A stretch of DNA of 64,000 nucleotides from Bacteroidia bacterium (lineage in GTDB: Bacteria; Bacteroidota; Bacteroidia; CAIKAF01). The notes beneath the pieces are model-generated. The model worked only from the letters and a program-made list of their open reading frames with translations, searched no databases and had not been told where the DNA came from. Below are positions 32,485 through 40,904 of the stretch, piece by piece. Numbering within the stretch: the first letter of the stretch is position 1; each line of letters opens with the position of its first letter. The position numbers and the translations under genes are program-made. The stretch is from positions 1 to 64,000 of the forward strand of contig JACVCJ010000002.1 of assembly GCA_016742095.1 (NCBI GenBank), read 5' to 3'.

Positions 32485-34680
32485 TTAGTTCTTCTTCAGG
32501 TGCAGATCGAAATAATCGGCGATCTTCTGGTTCAGGTGCACCCGGTCCTTACCGCGTACGTTGTGTTTGTGATCGGGATACAGGAAATAGTCCACCTGTT
32601 TACCGTTCTTAATGCAGGCATTGATAAATTCCATGCTGTGCTGCATTACCACCACATCGTCCTGGGCGCCGTGGATCACCAGCAGTTTGCCTTCCAGTTT
32701 AGAGGCATTTTCCACCACGGAGGTCTTTTTGTAGCCTTCGGGGTTTTCCTGGGGCGTGTCCATATAGCGTTCGCCGTACATGACCTCATACCATTTCCAG
32801 TCGCACACGGGTCCGCCGGCCACGCCCACCTTAAAAGTAGACGCCTGGTTGAGCATGAGCGATATCGACATAAAACCACCGAAGCTCCAACCATATACAC
32901 CGATGCGTTCCTTATCCACGTAGTTCTTTGCGCTCATGAACTGTACGCCGGCCATCTGGTCCGCCATTTCGTTCTGGCCCAGCTGGCGGTGAATGATATG
33001 CTCAAACACCTTACCCCGGGCGTCGGAACCGCGGTTGTCCACCGTGAACACCACATAGCCGTTCTGCGCCATGTAATAGTCCCACAGGGAGGCGCCGCCC
33101 AGCCAGGTATTGGTTACCAGCTGTGCATGCGGCCCACCGTACACGTATACGAGCAGGGGATATTTTTTAGAGGCATCGAAGCCCGAAGGATAGATAATAC
33201 GGCCATTGAGCGGGGTTTTACCGTCGGCCGCCGTTACCGTAACCAGTTCCATCCTGGGCAGATCGTATTCTTTATAGGGATTTTCAGCCGTGTGCAGCAC
33301 CTGTTCCTTACCGTTGCGCAGGTCGATGAGTCCCGACTCCGAAGGCACCGAAGTATTGGAAAAACTGAAAAAGGCCCGGTCGCATTTCGGGTTCATCTGT
33401 ACACTGTACGTGCCGCTACGGGTACTTACCTGTGTGGTTTTGCCGTTCTTTGTGTTTACGGCATACAGGGCACGGTCCAGGCCCTTGTTGGCCGTTCCGA
33501 TGTAATAGATAAGCCCCGAACGGCTGTTGTAGCCCAGGTATTCTTCCACCACCACATCGTTGCTGCCCAGCGATTTACTCTGTTTACCATCGGTGCTTAC
33601 CAGGTAAATATAATTGTACCCGTTCTTTTCAGACTGGTACAGGAAGCTGTTCTTCAGTTCCGGCACAAACACCAGCGGGTGCAGGGGTTCTACATAGGTG
33701 GTCGCCTTTTCTTCGAAGAGTTCGACGCTCTCTTTCCCGCTGGCGGCATCGTATCGTTTCAGGCGCAGGTGGTCCTGGCCGCGATTCAGGATGCCGATGT
33801 AAACGGCCTGTGACGAAGGGTCCCAGGTGATACTGGTCAGGTACTGATCGAGCGGTTCCCCGGTTTCCATGCGGGTAGATCTACCGCTCTGCAGATCGTA
33901 GATGTACAAAGACACCGTTTCGCTCGTCATGCCTGCCATCGGGTAACGGATAGGCGTTTCTTCGGCCATACGGGTGGCGGTGTTCACCAGCGGATATTTC
34001 TGTACCTGCGTTTCGTCTTTGCGGTAATAGGCCAGGCGTTTACCGTCGGGCGACCACCACATACCGCGGTCTATGCCGAATTCCTGGCGGTGTACATAGC
34101 TGCTTCCGTTCACAATGCCGTCCTCGTCCCCTGCCGTTACCACCGTTTCTTTGCCATTCGCATTGATGATGTAGATATTGTTACCACGGGTAAAGGCCAC
34201 GTTATCATGTGTATCCGAAATATACTGTTCGGCCGCGTCAGAAGGCACCGCAATGCTGCTCAGCACCTTTTTATTCTGCGTATCGTATATAAAATACACC
34301 ACGCCGTCCTTTTCCGAAGCGGAGAAGAGTATGCGTGCATTGTCCAGCCATTTGTACTGGTAAGGGAAATACGAAAGCTTGAGGCCGCTCAGCGCGTTGT
34401 CGCCCGAAGCGCTCAGTACGGCCTGCAGGTCCTGCAGGGTAAGAAGTTTTGCAGGTTCCCATTTGCCGGACTCCTTACATTCGTAGAGCGCGCTGTATTC
34501 CTTATCGATATACGTAAATGCGGCATCACCGGCCCTCCACTGTACAAAGTTACGGGTTTCGGGGCGGAATTTGGTCCATTGTCCCGAGGTGGCCTCGGCC
34601 ATCGTAAATTTTTGCTGCTGGGCGTACACCCCGCTTACGAACAGGGCCGGCAGAGCTATCCAGAAGAATATTCTTTTCAT
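32485..34680 (-). CDS. DPP4-like S9 family peptidase, secreted
   Basis: 731 aa with signal peptide (MKRIFFWIALPALFVSGVYA-QQ). The N-terminal beta-propeller spans about residues 30-470, including a DPP_IV N-domain stretch YVHRQEFGIDRGMWWSPDGK. The alpha/beta hydrolase domain has the nucleophile in GWSFGGF (Ser ~599), then an Asp in HGAQDDVV and a His in DHKHNV. It removes N-terminal dipeptides, typically X-Pro, in the periplasm. The usual double-Glu substrate motif is not obvious; only one Glu is visible (HRQEFG), so specificity may differ. Confidence 0.93.
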   Translation of the reverse strand: MKRIFFWIALPALFVSGVYAQQQKFTMAEATSGQWTKFRPETRNFVQWRAGDAAFTYIDKEYSALYECKESGKWEPAKLLTLQDLQAVLSASGDNALSGLKLSYFPYQYKWLDNARILFSASEKDGVVYFIYDTQNKKVLSSIAVPSDAAEQYISDTHDNVAFTRGNNIYIINANGKETVVTAGDEDGIVNGSSYVHRQEFGIDRGMWWSPDGKRLAYYRKDETQVQKYPLVNTATRMAEETPIRYPMAGMTSETVSLYIYDLQSGRSTRMETGEPLDQYLTSITWDPSSQAVYIGILNRGQDHLRLKRYDAASGKESVELFEEKATTYVEPLHPLVFVPELKNSFLYQSEKNGYNYIYLVSTDGKQSKSLGSNDVVVEEYLGYNSRSGLIYYIGTANKGLDRALYAVNTKNGKTTQVSTRSGTYSVQMNPKCDRAFFSFSNTSVPSESGLIDLRNGKEQVLHTAENPYKEYDLPRMELVTVTAADGKTPLNGRIIYPSGFDASKKYPLLVYVYGGPHAQLVTNTWLGGASLWDYYMAQNGYVVFTVDNRGSDARGKVFEHIIHRQLGQNEMADQMAGVQFMSAKNYVDKERIGVYGWSFGGFMSISLMLNQASTFKVGVAGGPVCDWKWYEVMYGERYMDTPQENPEGYKKTSVVENASKLEGKLLVIHGAQDDVVVMQHSMEFINACIKNGKQVDYFLYPDHKHNVRGKDRVHLNQKIADYFDLHLKKN

Positions 34681-34754
34681 ACAATACTGTTGATATGCTA
34701 CGAAAATAGAATATATCGCTACGATTGCAGAATTTTTTCGATGTTTCTGTACAC

Positions 34755-34785
34755 AAAAAAGCCCGGACCAGGGCCCGGGGCTTTT
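34755..34785 (-). terminator. Terminator after DUF4294 gene
   Basis: On the minus strand a GC-rich stem (GCCCCGG / CCGGGC with one bulge) is followed by TTTTTT (34760-34755), 24 nt beyond the stop at 34809. Confidence 0.75.
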
Positions 34786-34808
34786 CTTTACAACAGCAAA
34801 AGAAGCCG

Positions 34809-35432
34809 TTAAATACGTCCGGAATCGAGCATCTGCACAATTTCCTCGATGTATTGATCGTAGATATTTGTTTCGGGGTTAAAATCCGATTTCAGGTCCA
34901 GTTTAAAGGATTTGGCCGCGATCTGGTAAAAGAAGGCGTTAAACCCGCCTTTCAGCTCTTTCAGGAGGCTGTAGGCCGTGTTGTCGGTCTCCCGGTCGAT
35001 GAGTTTAAACAGTACGGCCGCATCTTTTTTGGTCAGGTTACGTACATCTTCGCCGAATTCTTTGGTAAGCTGGTCTTCCATGCGTTTCAGCGTTTCCTTA
35101 CGATCCTTTTTGTCCTGGCCGGCCATCAGGTATTCGTAATAATCGAGTTTCTTTTTGGCTTCGCGGGCCAGGGGCAGGGTTTTGCGTACGGAGCGCACCA
35201 GTTTATCGTAGCGTTTCTGGTCCTCTTTATTGCTGAAGGTGCGCAGTTCCAGTATCTTTACATTGCTGAGCGTGGTATAATACACGGTGTCGCCGTTCAC
35301 GATCTCGTAGCGCATGAGCGTGGGCGGAGGCTGGCCTTGTCCGCTGCGCCCGGTTACGGTCTGTGCGGGAAGCAGGGCCGGCAGCAACAGGGCGAGGACG
35401 AAGATGGAGTATGCAAAAAGTTTGTTTTTCAT
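34809..35432 (-). CDS. DUF4294 exported protein
   Basis: 207 aa with signal peptide (cleavage near LPAQ-TV, residue ~24). The mature part starts VTGRSGQGQPPP, then the DUF4294 core: YEIVNGDTVYYTTLSNVKIL, YDKLVRSVRKTLPLAREAKKKL, FGEDVRNLTKKDAAVLFKLIDRETDNTAY, and FFYQIAAKSFKLDLKSDFNPE. The family is largely confined to Bacteroidetes and its function is unknown; the sequence fits a periplasmic helical protein. It has its own terminator and faces the lipoprotein gene at 35511 in the same direction. Confidence 0.88.
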   Translation of the reverse strand: MKNKLFAYSIFVLALLLPALLPAQTVTGRSGQGQPPPTLMRYEIVNGDTVYYTTLSNVKILELRTFSNKEDQKRYDKLVRSVRKTLPLAREAKKKLDYYEYLMAGQDKKDRKETLKRMEDQLTKEFGEDVRNLTKKDAAVLFKLIDRETDNTAYSLLKELKGGFNAFFYQIAAKSFKLDLKSDFNPETNIYDQYIEEIVQMLDSGRI

Positions 35433-35463
35433 CGTTACACTGGTTTTGTATACGAACGATAAA

Positions 35464-35490
35464 ACAAAAAAGGGGCCAAAGGCCCCCTTT
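35464..35490 (-). terminator. Terminator after the 157-aa lipoprotein
   Basis: AAAAGGGGCC-AAA-GGCCCCCTTT; read on the minus strand it ends in a T-rich run, 20 nt past the stop at 35511. Confidence 0.75.
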
Positions 35491-35510
35491 CTTTCTGACT
35501 TAACAAAAAA

Positions 35511-35984
35511 TTATTTAGTACCGTTATCAGAGAAGTTACCGTCGGCAGATGTACCTGTACCGCTGATAGTTCCTGACAGAGTAGCCTGAGATGTACTGAT
35601 GTATGTAAATTTCAGATCTGTAATAGTAGCGTTACCGATTGTAACGTTAGAAGCGGTAGCTTCTTTCTGGTTTACGGCCAGGGTTACGTTCTGGGCAGAA
35701 ACGCCGTTCAGACCGAAATCACTGTTGGCAGTAATTGAGTAATCGGCAGAAGCATCTGTTACACTAACGGCATATGTACCTGATCCAGAGATCTGGAATG
35801 TCCAGTTACCTACGAATTTAGCATCGGTAGCCACAGCGTCACAAGCTTCCGGATCATCGATCGTAGCTTCTGAGTTGTAGTTATCATCAGTAGTTGTTAA
35901 ACAACCTTTCGTTCCGCAGCTGCTGAACGATACTGCGAAAGCCACCAGGGCAACCGCACCAACAGACAAAAGATTCTTTTTCAT
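35511..35984 (-). CDS. Small beta-rich lipoprotein
   Basis: 157 aa. The lipoprotein signal ends AVSFSSC (Cys ~23), so the mature N-terminus is lipidated. After a short linker with further cysteines (GCLTTTDDNYN, EACDAV) comes a beta-rich domain starting FVGNWTFQISGSGTYAVSV, with a Ser/Thr/Asn-rich repeat-like sequence. It looks like a lipocalin- or DUF5004-type outer membrane lipoprotein. No specific family recognised. Separate transcript with its own -7 element at 36014-36021 and terminator. Confidence 0.75.
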   Translation of the reverse strand: MKKNLLSVGAVALVAFAVSFSSCGTKGCLTTTDDNYNSEATIDDPEACDAVATDAKFVGNWTFQISGSGTYAVSVTDASADYSITANSDFGLNGVSAQNVTLAVNQKEATASNVTIGNATITDLKFTYISTSQATLSGTISGTGTSADGNFSDNGTK

Positions 35985-36013
35985 AATTTTCTTTTTTTAC
36001 TCGGTTTAAGCGG

Positions 36014-36021
36014 CAAATTTA
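36014..36021 (-). promoter_or_regulatory. -7 element of the 157-aa lipoprotein gene
   Basis: Minus strand TAAATTTG, a TAnnTTTG match, 29 nt upstream of the ATG at 35984. Confidence 0.5.
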
Positions 36022-36095
36022 TAGTTTTTTTTTAGTCCCGAAAATTTTCAGTCGATTTTTTTTACAAGTATTGCCGAAGTTTGAAAATCCTTATC

Positions 36096-36103
36096 TATTT
36101 TTG
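36096..36103 (+). promoter_or_regulatory. -7 element of the fasciclin gene
   Basis: TATTTTTG matches TAnnTTTG and lies 25 nt before the ATG at 36129. A weak TTG at 36071-36073 is 22 nt upstream. Confidence 0.5.
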
Positions 36104-36128
36104 TCCCAAATCAAAAAGGAAGTACACA

Positions 36129-36887
36129 ATGAAAAAACTAATGTATGCAGCATCAATGTTTGCTGTAATCGGAATGGTAGCCTGTGGTGGCAGTGGCAAA
36201 AGCGATGCGGATGCCGCTAAAGCGAAAGCTGATTCACTGGCTAAGATCGAGGCTATGAAAAAAGACAGCATGGATAAGGCCCTGGCCGCTCTGAACGCTG
36301 TTAAGGATATTACTACTACAGCTTCTGAGAACCCGCAACTGTCTACACTGGTAGAACTGCTCACGGCAGCTAACCTGGCAGAGACCCTGAAAGACCAGAC
36401 CAAATCTTTCACCGTATTTGCTCCTACCAACGATGCTTTCAACAAATTTGACCAGAAACAGCTGGCCGAACTGAAAGAGCCGAAAAACGTAGAAAAACTG
36501 AAAGACGTATTATTACAGCACGTGGTTGCCGGCCGCCTGATGGCTGCTGACGTACAGGGCGTAGGTCAGCTGCAGGCCCTGAACGGTAAAGTGATCGAGG
36601 AATCCAACGGTATGATCGGTGGCGCCAACATCCTGGAATCGAACAAGGAATGTAACAACGGTTATATCCACACGATCGATAAAGTACTTACTCCTCCGAA
36701 AGCTAAATCTACAGCTAAACCGAAAAAACCGGTGAGCACAACAAAACCGACTGAAGAGACCAAAACTCCGGCTGAAAACACCGTAACAGGTCGTGGCGGT
36801 TCTGAAGGCGGCGAACAGAAAGTAACTGGTCGCGGCGGTTCTGAAGGCGGCGAGCAGAAAGTTACAGGCCGCGGCGGTAACAAATAA
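36129..36887 (+). CDS. Fasciclin-domain lipoprotein with repeat tail
   Basis: 252 aa from ATG 36129 (MKKLMYAASMFAVIGMVAC); residues encoded upstream in frame overlap the promoter. Lipobox Cys at 19. A charged helical spacer (residues 25-55) leads to one FAS1 domain (~55-185) with the diagnostic FTVFAPTNDAFNKF and a YIHTIDKVL ending. A Pro/Lys/Thr-rich linker is followed by two and a half copies of VTGRGGSEGGEQK. FAS1 domains mediate adhesion or matrix binding. The Gly-rich tail may be a low-complexity surface segment. It ends at a terminator. Confidence 0.92.
   Translation: MKKLMYAASMFAVIGMVACGGSGKSDADAAKAKADSLAKIEAMKKDSMDKALAALNAVKDITTTASENPQLSTLVELLTAANLAETLKDQTKSFTVFAPTNDAFNKFDQKQLAELKEPKNVEKLKDVLLQHVVAGRLMAADVQGVGQLQALNGKVIEESNGMIGGANILESNKECNNGYIHTIDKVLTPPKAKSTAKPKKPVSTTKPTEETKTPAENTVTGRGGSEGGEQKVTGRGGSEGGEQKVTGRGGNK
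36783..36878 (+). repeat. 39-bp tandem repeats in the fasciclin gene tail
   Basis: Two complete 39-bp units (36783-36821, 36822-36860) and a partial third encode VTGRGGSEGGEQK. Differences are mostly at third codon positions, so the repeat is kept at protein level. Confidence 0.85.
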
Positions 36888-36912
36888 TTTTCATCTTATT
36901 TATAGATAAAAG

Positions 36913-36942
36913 CCGTCTCGCTACAAGCGAGGCGGTTTTTTT
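36913..36942 (+). terminator. Terminator after the fasciclin gene
   Basis: CCGTCTCGC-TACAA-GCGAGGCGG followed by seven T; 9-bp stem with one G-T pair, and it runs into the stop codon of the convergent gene at 36941. Confidence 0.88.
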
Positions 36943-37969
36943 ATTGTACATACAGATCGATGTATACCGGCAGATGATCGGCATAACCGCCCTCCCAGCT
37001 GAAGCCGGTAAAGGTGCGGAAAGGCTTCTGACCCATATACGTAAGATCGTCCTTTAGCAGGAACGGCAAAGCGCCCAGCTGCTGCGAAGTACCATAAAGC
37101 CGCTTTAGACAGGCGCCGCTGACAAATACCTGGTCGATCAGGGACCAGTGCTCCCGGAATTTGTGCGATCCGCCTTCCACACCCGTTGCCAGGTTATACA
37201 AACGCCTGTTCCCGGCCCATTGCGCCGGATCGGCCGCCTGCAGGCCCATAAGGATACTTTTTTCTGTGGGCTCGTCGTTAAAATCGCCACCGGCAATGAT
37301 ACAGGCTGTCGAATCCTTCTCCCAAATGCCCTTACAGAAATTCAGCAGGGTCTGCGCGGCCCGCATGCGTTTCGGTTCTGTTTCCCTGGCCCCGGAAAAC
37401 TTCGAAGGCCAGTGATTCATAAACAGGTGCAGGGTATCTCCCCTGCCCGCCGTACCGGCCATATAGAGTATATGCCTGCCCGTATCTTTTTCGTATACAA
37501 GTTCTACTTTTTTATGTGTATACGCCCGGAACTGCTTCGGGTCGTATACGAAAACCGGGTCTATCCCGCGCGGGTCCTTCGATTCTTCGTGTATCAGCTG
37601 GTAACCGGCCTGTTTCAGTATGGTGGTGTGGAAGAGATCGTATACCACGGCACGGTTCTCTACTTCGCAAAGGCCGATCACCGCCGGACGTTCCCAGCCG
37701 CCCAGCGCTACCAGGGCCTGGGCCAGGTTACGGAGCTTGTGCCGGTATTTAAAGCCGTTCCAGTGCCTGCTGCCTCCAGGCGTATATTCATCGTCCTGTG
37801 TAAGCGGATCGTTAATGGTATCGAACAGGTTCTCCACGTTCCAGAATACGATGCGGATGCTGCGCTCAGCCCGCACCGGGCCGGACTCCGCTGCCGGAAC
37901 GCTTTTGCGCACCGGGGTACAGGCGCAGATACATAAAAGGGTAAAGAATAAGGTGGTAAACTTTTTCAT
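36941..37969 (-). CDS. Endonuclease/exonuclease/phosphatase family lipoprotein
   Basis: 342 aa. The signal ends LLCICAC (Cys ~17), a lipobox, so the protein is membrane-tethered outside the cytoplasm. The EEP fold follows: RIVFWNVENLFD, IGLCEVENR (catalytic Glu), HLFMNHWPSK (His) and IIAGGDFNDEPTE (Asp/Asn), with the final Asp-His in GGYADHLPVY. It is a DNase I-like metallo-phosphodiesterase; substrate may be extracellular DNA or another phosphoester. Convergent with the fasciclin gene and upstream-adjacent to the GH18 gene (3-nt gap), suggesting coupling. Confidence 0.9.
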   Translation of the reverse strand: MKKFTTLFFTLLCICACTPVRKSVPAAESGPVRAERSIRIVFWNVENLFDTINDPLTQDDEYTPGGSRHWNGFKYRHKLRNLAQALVALGGWERPAVIGLCEVENRAVVYDLFHTTILKQAGYQLIHEESKDPRGIDPVFVYDPKQFRAYTHKKVELVYEKDTGRHILYMAGTAGRGDTLHLFMNHWPSKFSGARETEPKRMRAAQTLLNFCKGIWEKDSTACIIAGGDFNDEPTEKSILMGLQAADPAQWAGNRRLYNLATGVEGGSHKFREHWSLIDQVFVSGACLKRLYGTSQQLGALPFLLKDDLTYMGQKPFRTFTGFSWEGGYADHLPVYIDLYVQ

Positions 37970-37972
37970 GTG

Positions 37973-40873
37973 TTAATCTGATTTTAGTATAGGTATTGTA
38001 TATTTTTCTGTTCTCAGGTAATACATTCCGCTTTTGTATATACGCATATCGATCTGCAGCAGGTCTGCTCCCGAAACACCGCTGAACAGCCTCCGCCCGG
38101 AGATATCCGTAATTACAAAATGTTCTCCCGCCGGCATCTGTACCGTAAACACTTCCCGGAAGGGATTGGGAAATACCCGCAGCGGAATTCCTGTATACAT
38201 TTCGACTTCTGAACTCCCCGCAGCACGCAGGTAAAAACCGTCCGAGGTCAGGGTATCGGCATACAGGCCGGCCCCGTTCTCCGCGTATGCGCGTGTGTAG
38301 TAATAACTGTTTCCCATAAGTCCGGAAAGTGTATAATTAACGATGGGATCTGTATACAAAAACGGACCGGCTACCGTATTCCCCGCCGTATCGAGTATGC
38401 TGTACTCTGCCGCACAACCCGAGTGTATATCCGAAAACAGCGGCAGATGCAAGGCCACACTGCTGCCGGCATACAGGGTGTCGCGGTCGGGCAGGTCTTC
38501 GGTACAGGCGCCTGAATAGGAAGGTTTCGTATAGTCTACACGTATCCCTGAATCCGCAGCCGCAAAAAGATCGGCCGCATCGTTCACCAGGGAATACACG
38601 CGTGCGGCAAAAGAAGAGGGGGAAGAGTTCTGGTAACGGCATTCCACCGTAGCGCCCGGCCCTGTATGTATATACGCAGAAGCAGTACGGTTCTTATAGA
38701 TCCGTAAATAACGTATGTGCATGCGGGCATTACCGGTGCGCAGGGATACATAACTGCCCGTAGTGTAGGGCTGCGGGTCCAGCCATTCGCCCAGGTACTG
38801 CTCATCTTTCCACACGGCGATGCGGCCGCTCTGCTTCACGAACTCTATACGAAAACGGGAATACAGCCCGGCCTGCAGGTTACAGCTAACCGTTTTCATC
38901 AGCTGAAAGGTATCGTTCACAACCTTATAAAACTGCAGTTGCTGATCGTCTATCCGGAACCAGACAAAGTAGGAGTTTTTCCGGTTGGCGTAGGCCCCTT
39001 CCTCACACATAAAATGGACACCGAACCTGCGGTTACTGCCATTCCCGGAACCTGCGGCCTCCAATTCGTATATATATGACGGATCGGACTGGTTAAAAAA
39101 CGTATAGTAATTGGTATTGCCGTTGGTCTCATCGCTTTGCTGCAGTTCTCCGCCCGTATAGTTCCAGGTACCGGAGTAATTCTGCCAGTTGTATACATTC
39201 GTATCAAAATGTTCCTCAAAGAAACCGGCATTGCGGTTGGCCGAGACCAGGGTGCCGTCAAGATCGCTTACCAGCCAGTAACGGCGGGCCAGCTGTACAT
39301 TATCCGAATCGCTGAACTGCACCTGCATGGAATCCGTAAGCCAGGACTGTTGTGGCAAAACCTGTGTGAAAGGCGGCGTGGTATCGGCCACACAATAGTA
39401 ACGGAGGCGCCATCCCGGGCGGCGGGTGGACCCGTCGCTCCGGAAACGCAGCGTAAAGGCCCCGGAGGAAATGTTCATCGCCGCGGGCAGCGTGGTCCCG
39501 CTCCAGGCAAGCAAAGGAACACCCTGTGCCTGGTTTCCGGCGTATATGTACAGGCTGTCGTAACCACTTTCCAGATCGAACTGGTCCCAGTACAGCTGTA
39601 TGGAAACCGCTCCCGGCGGGGCAATGGTAAACGTATAGTCTTCGTCGTCGTAATAATTCACGGCAGGGCCACCCATATCGTACAACGTGTCCGAGCAGGG
39701 ATCTGCATGGCAGTCCGTGAGTTCCGAACGTAATGCGTCCCATAATTGCGTATATCCATCATCATAGCTCAGTGCCCAGATCCCGACGCCCCTTAAATTA
39801 CGTTGTTTTACAAATGTATAGCGTTGCTTCAGCTCCGCTTCTTCCGAAATAAAACACTGGCGGTAAGCGCCTGCATTCGGATAGATATACGCACGTGAAG
39901 CCGCTGTAGCATTGAGTTGCGGATTAGTGTAATTTCCCGAAGCATTGGTTTTTACATAGGCATAGGTGCGTGAGGCCGAAGACGGACTTGCCGTTACATT
40001 CGAGGGCACCGAAGCCGACACCGTGTTCCATTCCCGGCCGTAGTAAGGCAGACCGAGTACCAGCTTCTGTTCCGGGATGCCCTGGTCCAGGTAATAGGTA
40101 ACGCTGCGCGACAGGCTGCGATCGTAACTCGCCGTAAAACCGTAAAGCGGATCGGTGGGCCCGGCCTGCGTGCTGCCGGAATAGTAATAATCGTAGCCCA
40201 TCAGGGTAAAGAAATCCACGTAAGGCTCTATCAGGGGTTCTTCGAAAAGATCGCTCCAGTCAACCGCATACAGGCATACCGAAAGCTGGTAATTGCCGAC
40301 ATTGTGCAGCGCCGTACCCAGTTGCTGTAAAAAAGCCGTAAAAGCGGCCTTCTGCGATACGGGCACGCCTTCGAAGTCGATATTGATGCCGTGTGCTCCC
40401 CGCGCCTGCAACAGCGAAACCAGGTTATTCACCAGGGTGGTCTTTGCCGCCGCGTTGGAGAAGAACGTAGCATGATCGGCAAAGAGCGTTACGCAGAGAT
40501 GTACGCGTGCATTATTGGCCAGGGCCGTGGTTACCGAAGGTACCGTAAGAAAATTATAGGTGCTGTTGGGCTGCCCGGTGTAGGGATTCACCTCGTACGA
40601 AAAGTATACAAGATCCGTTAGCAGGTCCCAGTCGTAATTCACTTCCAGGCCGTTTCCCCAGTAGGGATGCCAGCCCAGTATGGTCTTTTGTGGTGTACAG
40701 GCCGCCCGCTCCCATACAGGCATGGCCGCCGGACTGTTGAGCTGGTAATAGTCCATAGCGGAATAGCCGAGGTCTCGGTAATGCTCACTTTCTTCCTGCA
40801 TCACCGAGCGGAACGGCTGCGCCCATGCTGCGAAGGGCAGCCAAAAAAGTACGTAAATAAACAGATTCCTCAT
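37973..40873 (-). CDS. GH18-CUB-T9SS secreted protein
   Basis: 966 aa with signal peptide (AWA-QP, residue ~19). GH18 domain about residues 62-390: ILGWHPYWGNG, LTDLVYFSYEV, the motif HGINIDFEG (H161, N164, D166, E168), LMGYDYYYSG, LGLPYYGREWN. The canonical DxxDxDxE has lost its first two Asp but keeps catalytic D166/E168. A CUB domain follows (~395-495, YDMGGPAVNYYDDEDYTFTI, LRFRSDGS), then a laminin-G-like region (~545-735) and a C-terminal T9SS type A sorting domain (LRVFPNPF to IPILKSD). Likely a surface or released chitinase/peptidoglycan-type glycosidase, or a lectin if inactive. Confidence 0.9.
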   Translation of the reverse strand: MRNLFIYVLFWLPFAAWAQPFRSVMQEESEHYRDLGYSAMDYYQLNSPAAMPVWERAACTPQKTILGWHPYWGNGLEVNYDWDLLTDLVYFSYEVNPYTGQPNSTYNFLTVPSVTTALANNARVHLCVTLFADHATFFSNAAAKTTLVNNLVSLLQARGAHGINIDFEGVPVSQKAAFTAFLQQLGTALHNVGNYQLSVCLYAVDWSDLFEEPLIEPYVDFFTLMGYDYYYSGSTQAGPTDPLYGFTASYDRSLSRSVTYYLDQGIPEQKLVLGLPYYGREWNTVSASVPSNVTASPSSASRTYAYVKTNASGNYTNPQLNATAASRAYIYPNAGAYRQCFISEEAELKQRYTFVKQRNLRGVGIWALSYDDGYTQLWDALRSELTDCHADPCSDTLYDMGGPAVNYYDDEDYTFTIAPPGAVSIQLYWDQFDLESGYDSLYIYAGNQAQGVPLLAWSGTTLPAAMNISSGAFTLRFRSDGSTRRPGWRLRYYCVADTTPPFTQVLPQQSWLTDSMQVQFSDSDNVQLARRYWLVSDLDGTLVSANRNAGFFEEHFDTNVYNWQNYSGTWNYTGGELQQSDETNGNTNYYTFFNQSDPSYIYELEAAGSGNGSNRRFGVHFMCEEGAYANRKNSYFVWFRIDDQQLQFYKVVNDTFQLMKTVSCNLQAGLYSRFRIEFVKQSGRIAVWKDEQYLGEWLDPQPYTTGSYVSLRTGNARMHIRYLRIYKNRTASAYIHTGPGATVECRYQNSSPSSFAARVYSLVNDAADLFAAADSGIRVDYTKPSYSGACTEDLPDRDTLYAGSSVALHLPLFSDIHSGCAAEYSILDTAGNTVAGPFLYTDPIVNYTLSGLMGNSYYYTRAYAENGAGLYADTLTSDGFYLRAAGSSEVEMYTGIPLRVFPNPFREVFTVQMPAGEHFVITDISGRRLFSGVSGADLLQIDMRIYKSGMYYLRTEKYTIPILKSD

Positions 40874-40904
40874 AGGTCCCTAACCAGAACCTAAGATAGC
40901 ATTT

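Noticed and set aside
32482-33813. 443-codon plus-strand frame opposite the S9 peptidase
   Set aside because: Shadow of the strong DPP4-like gene. No ribosome-binding site or known motif.
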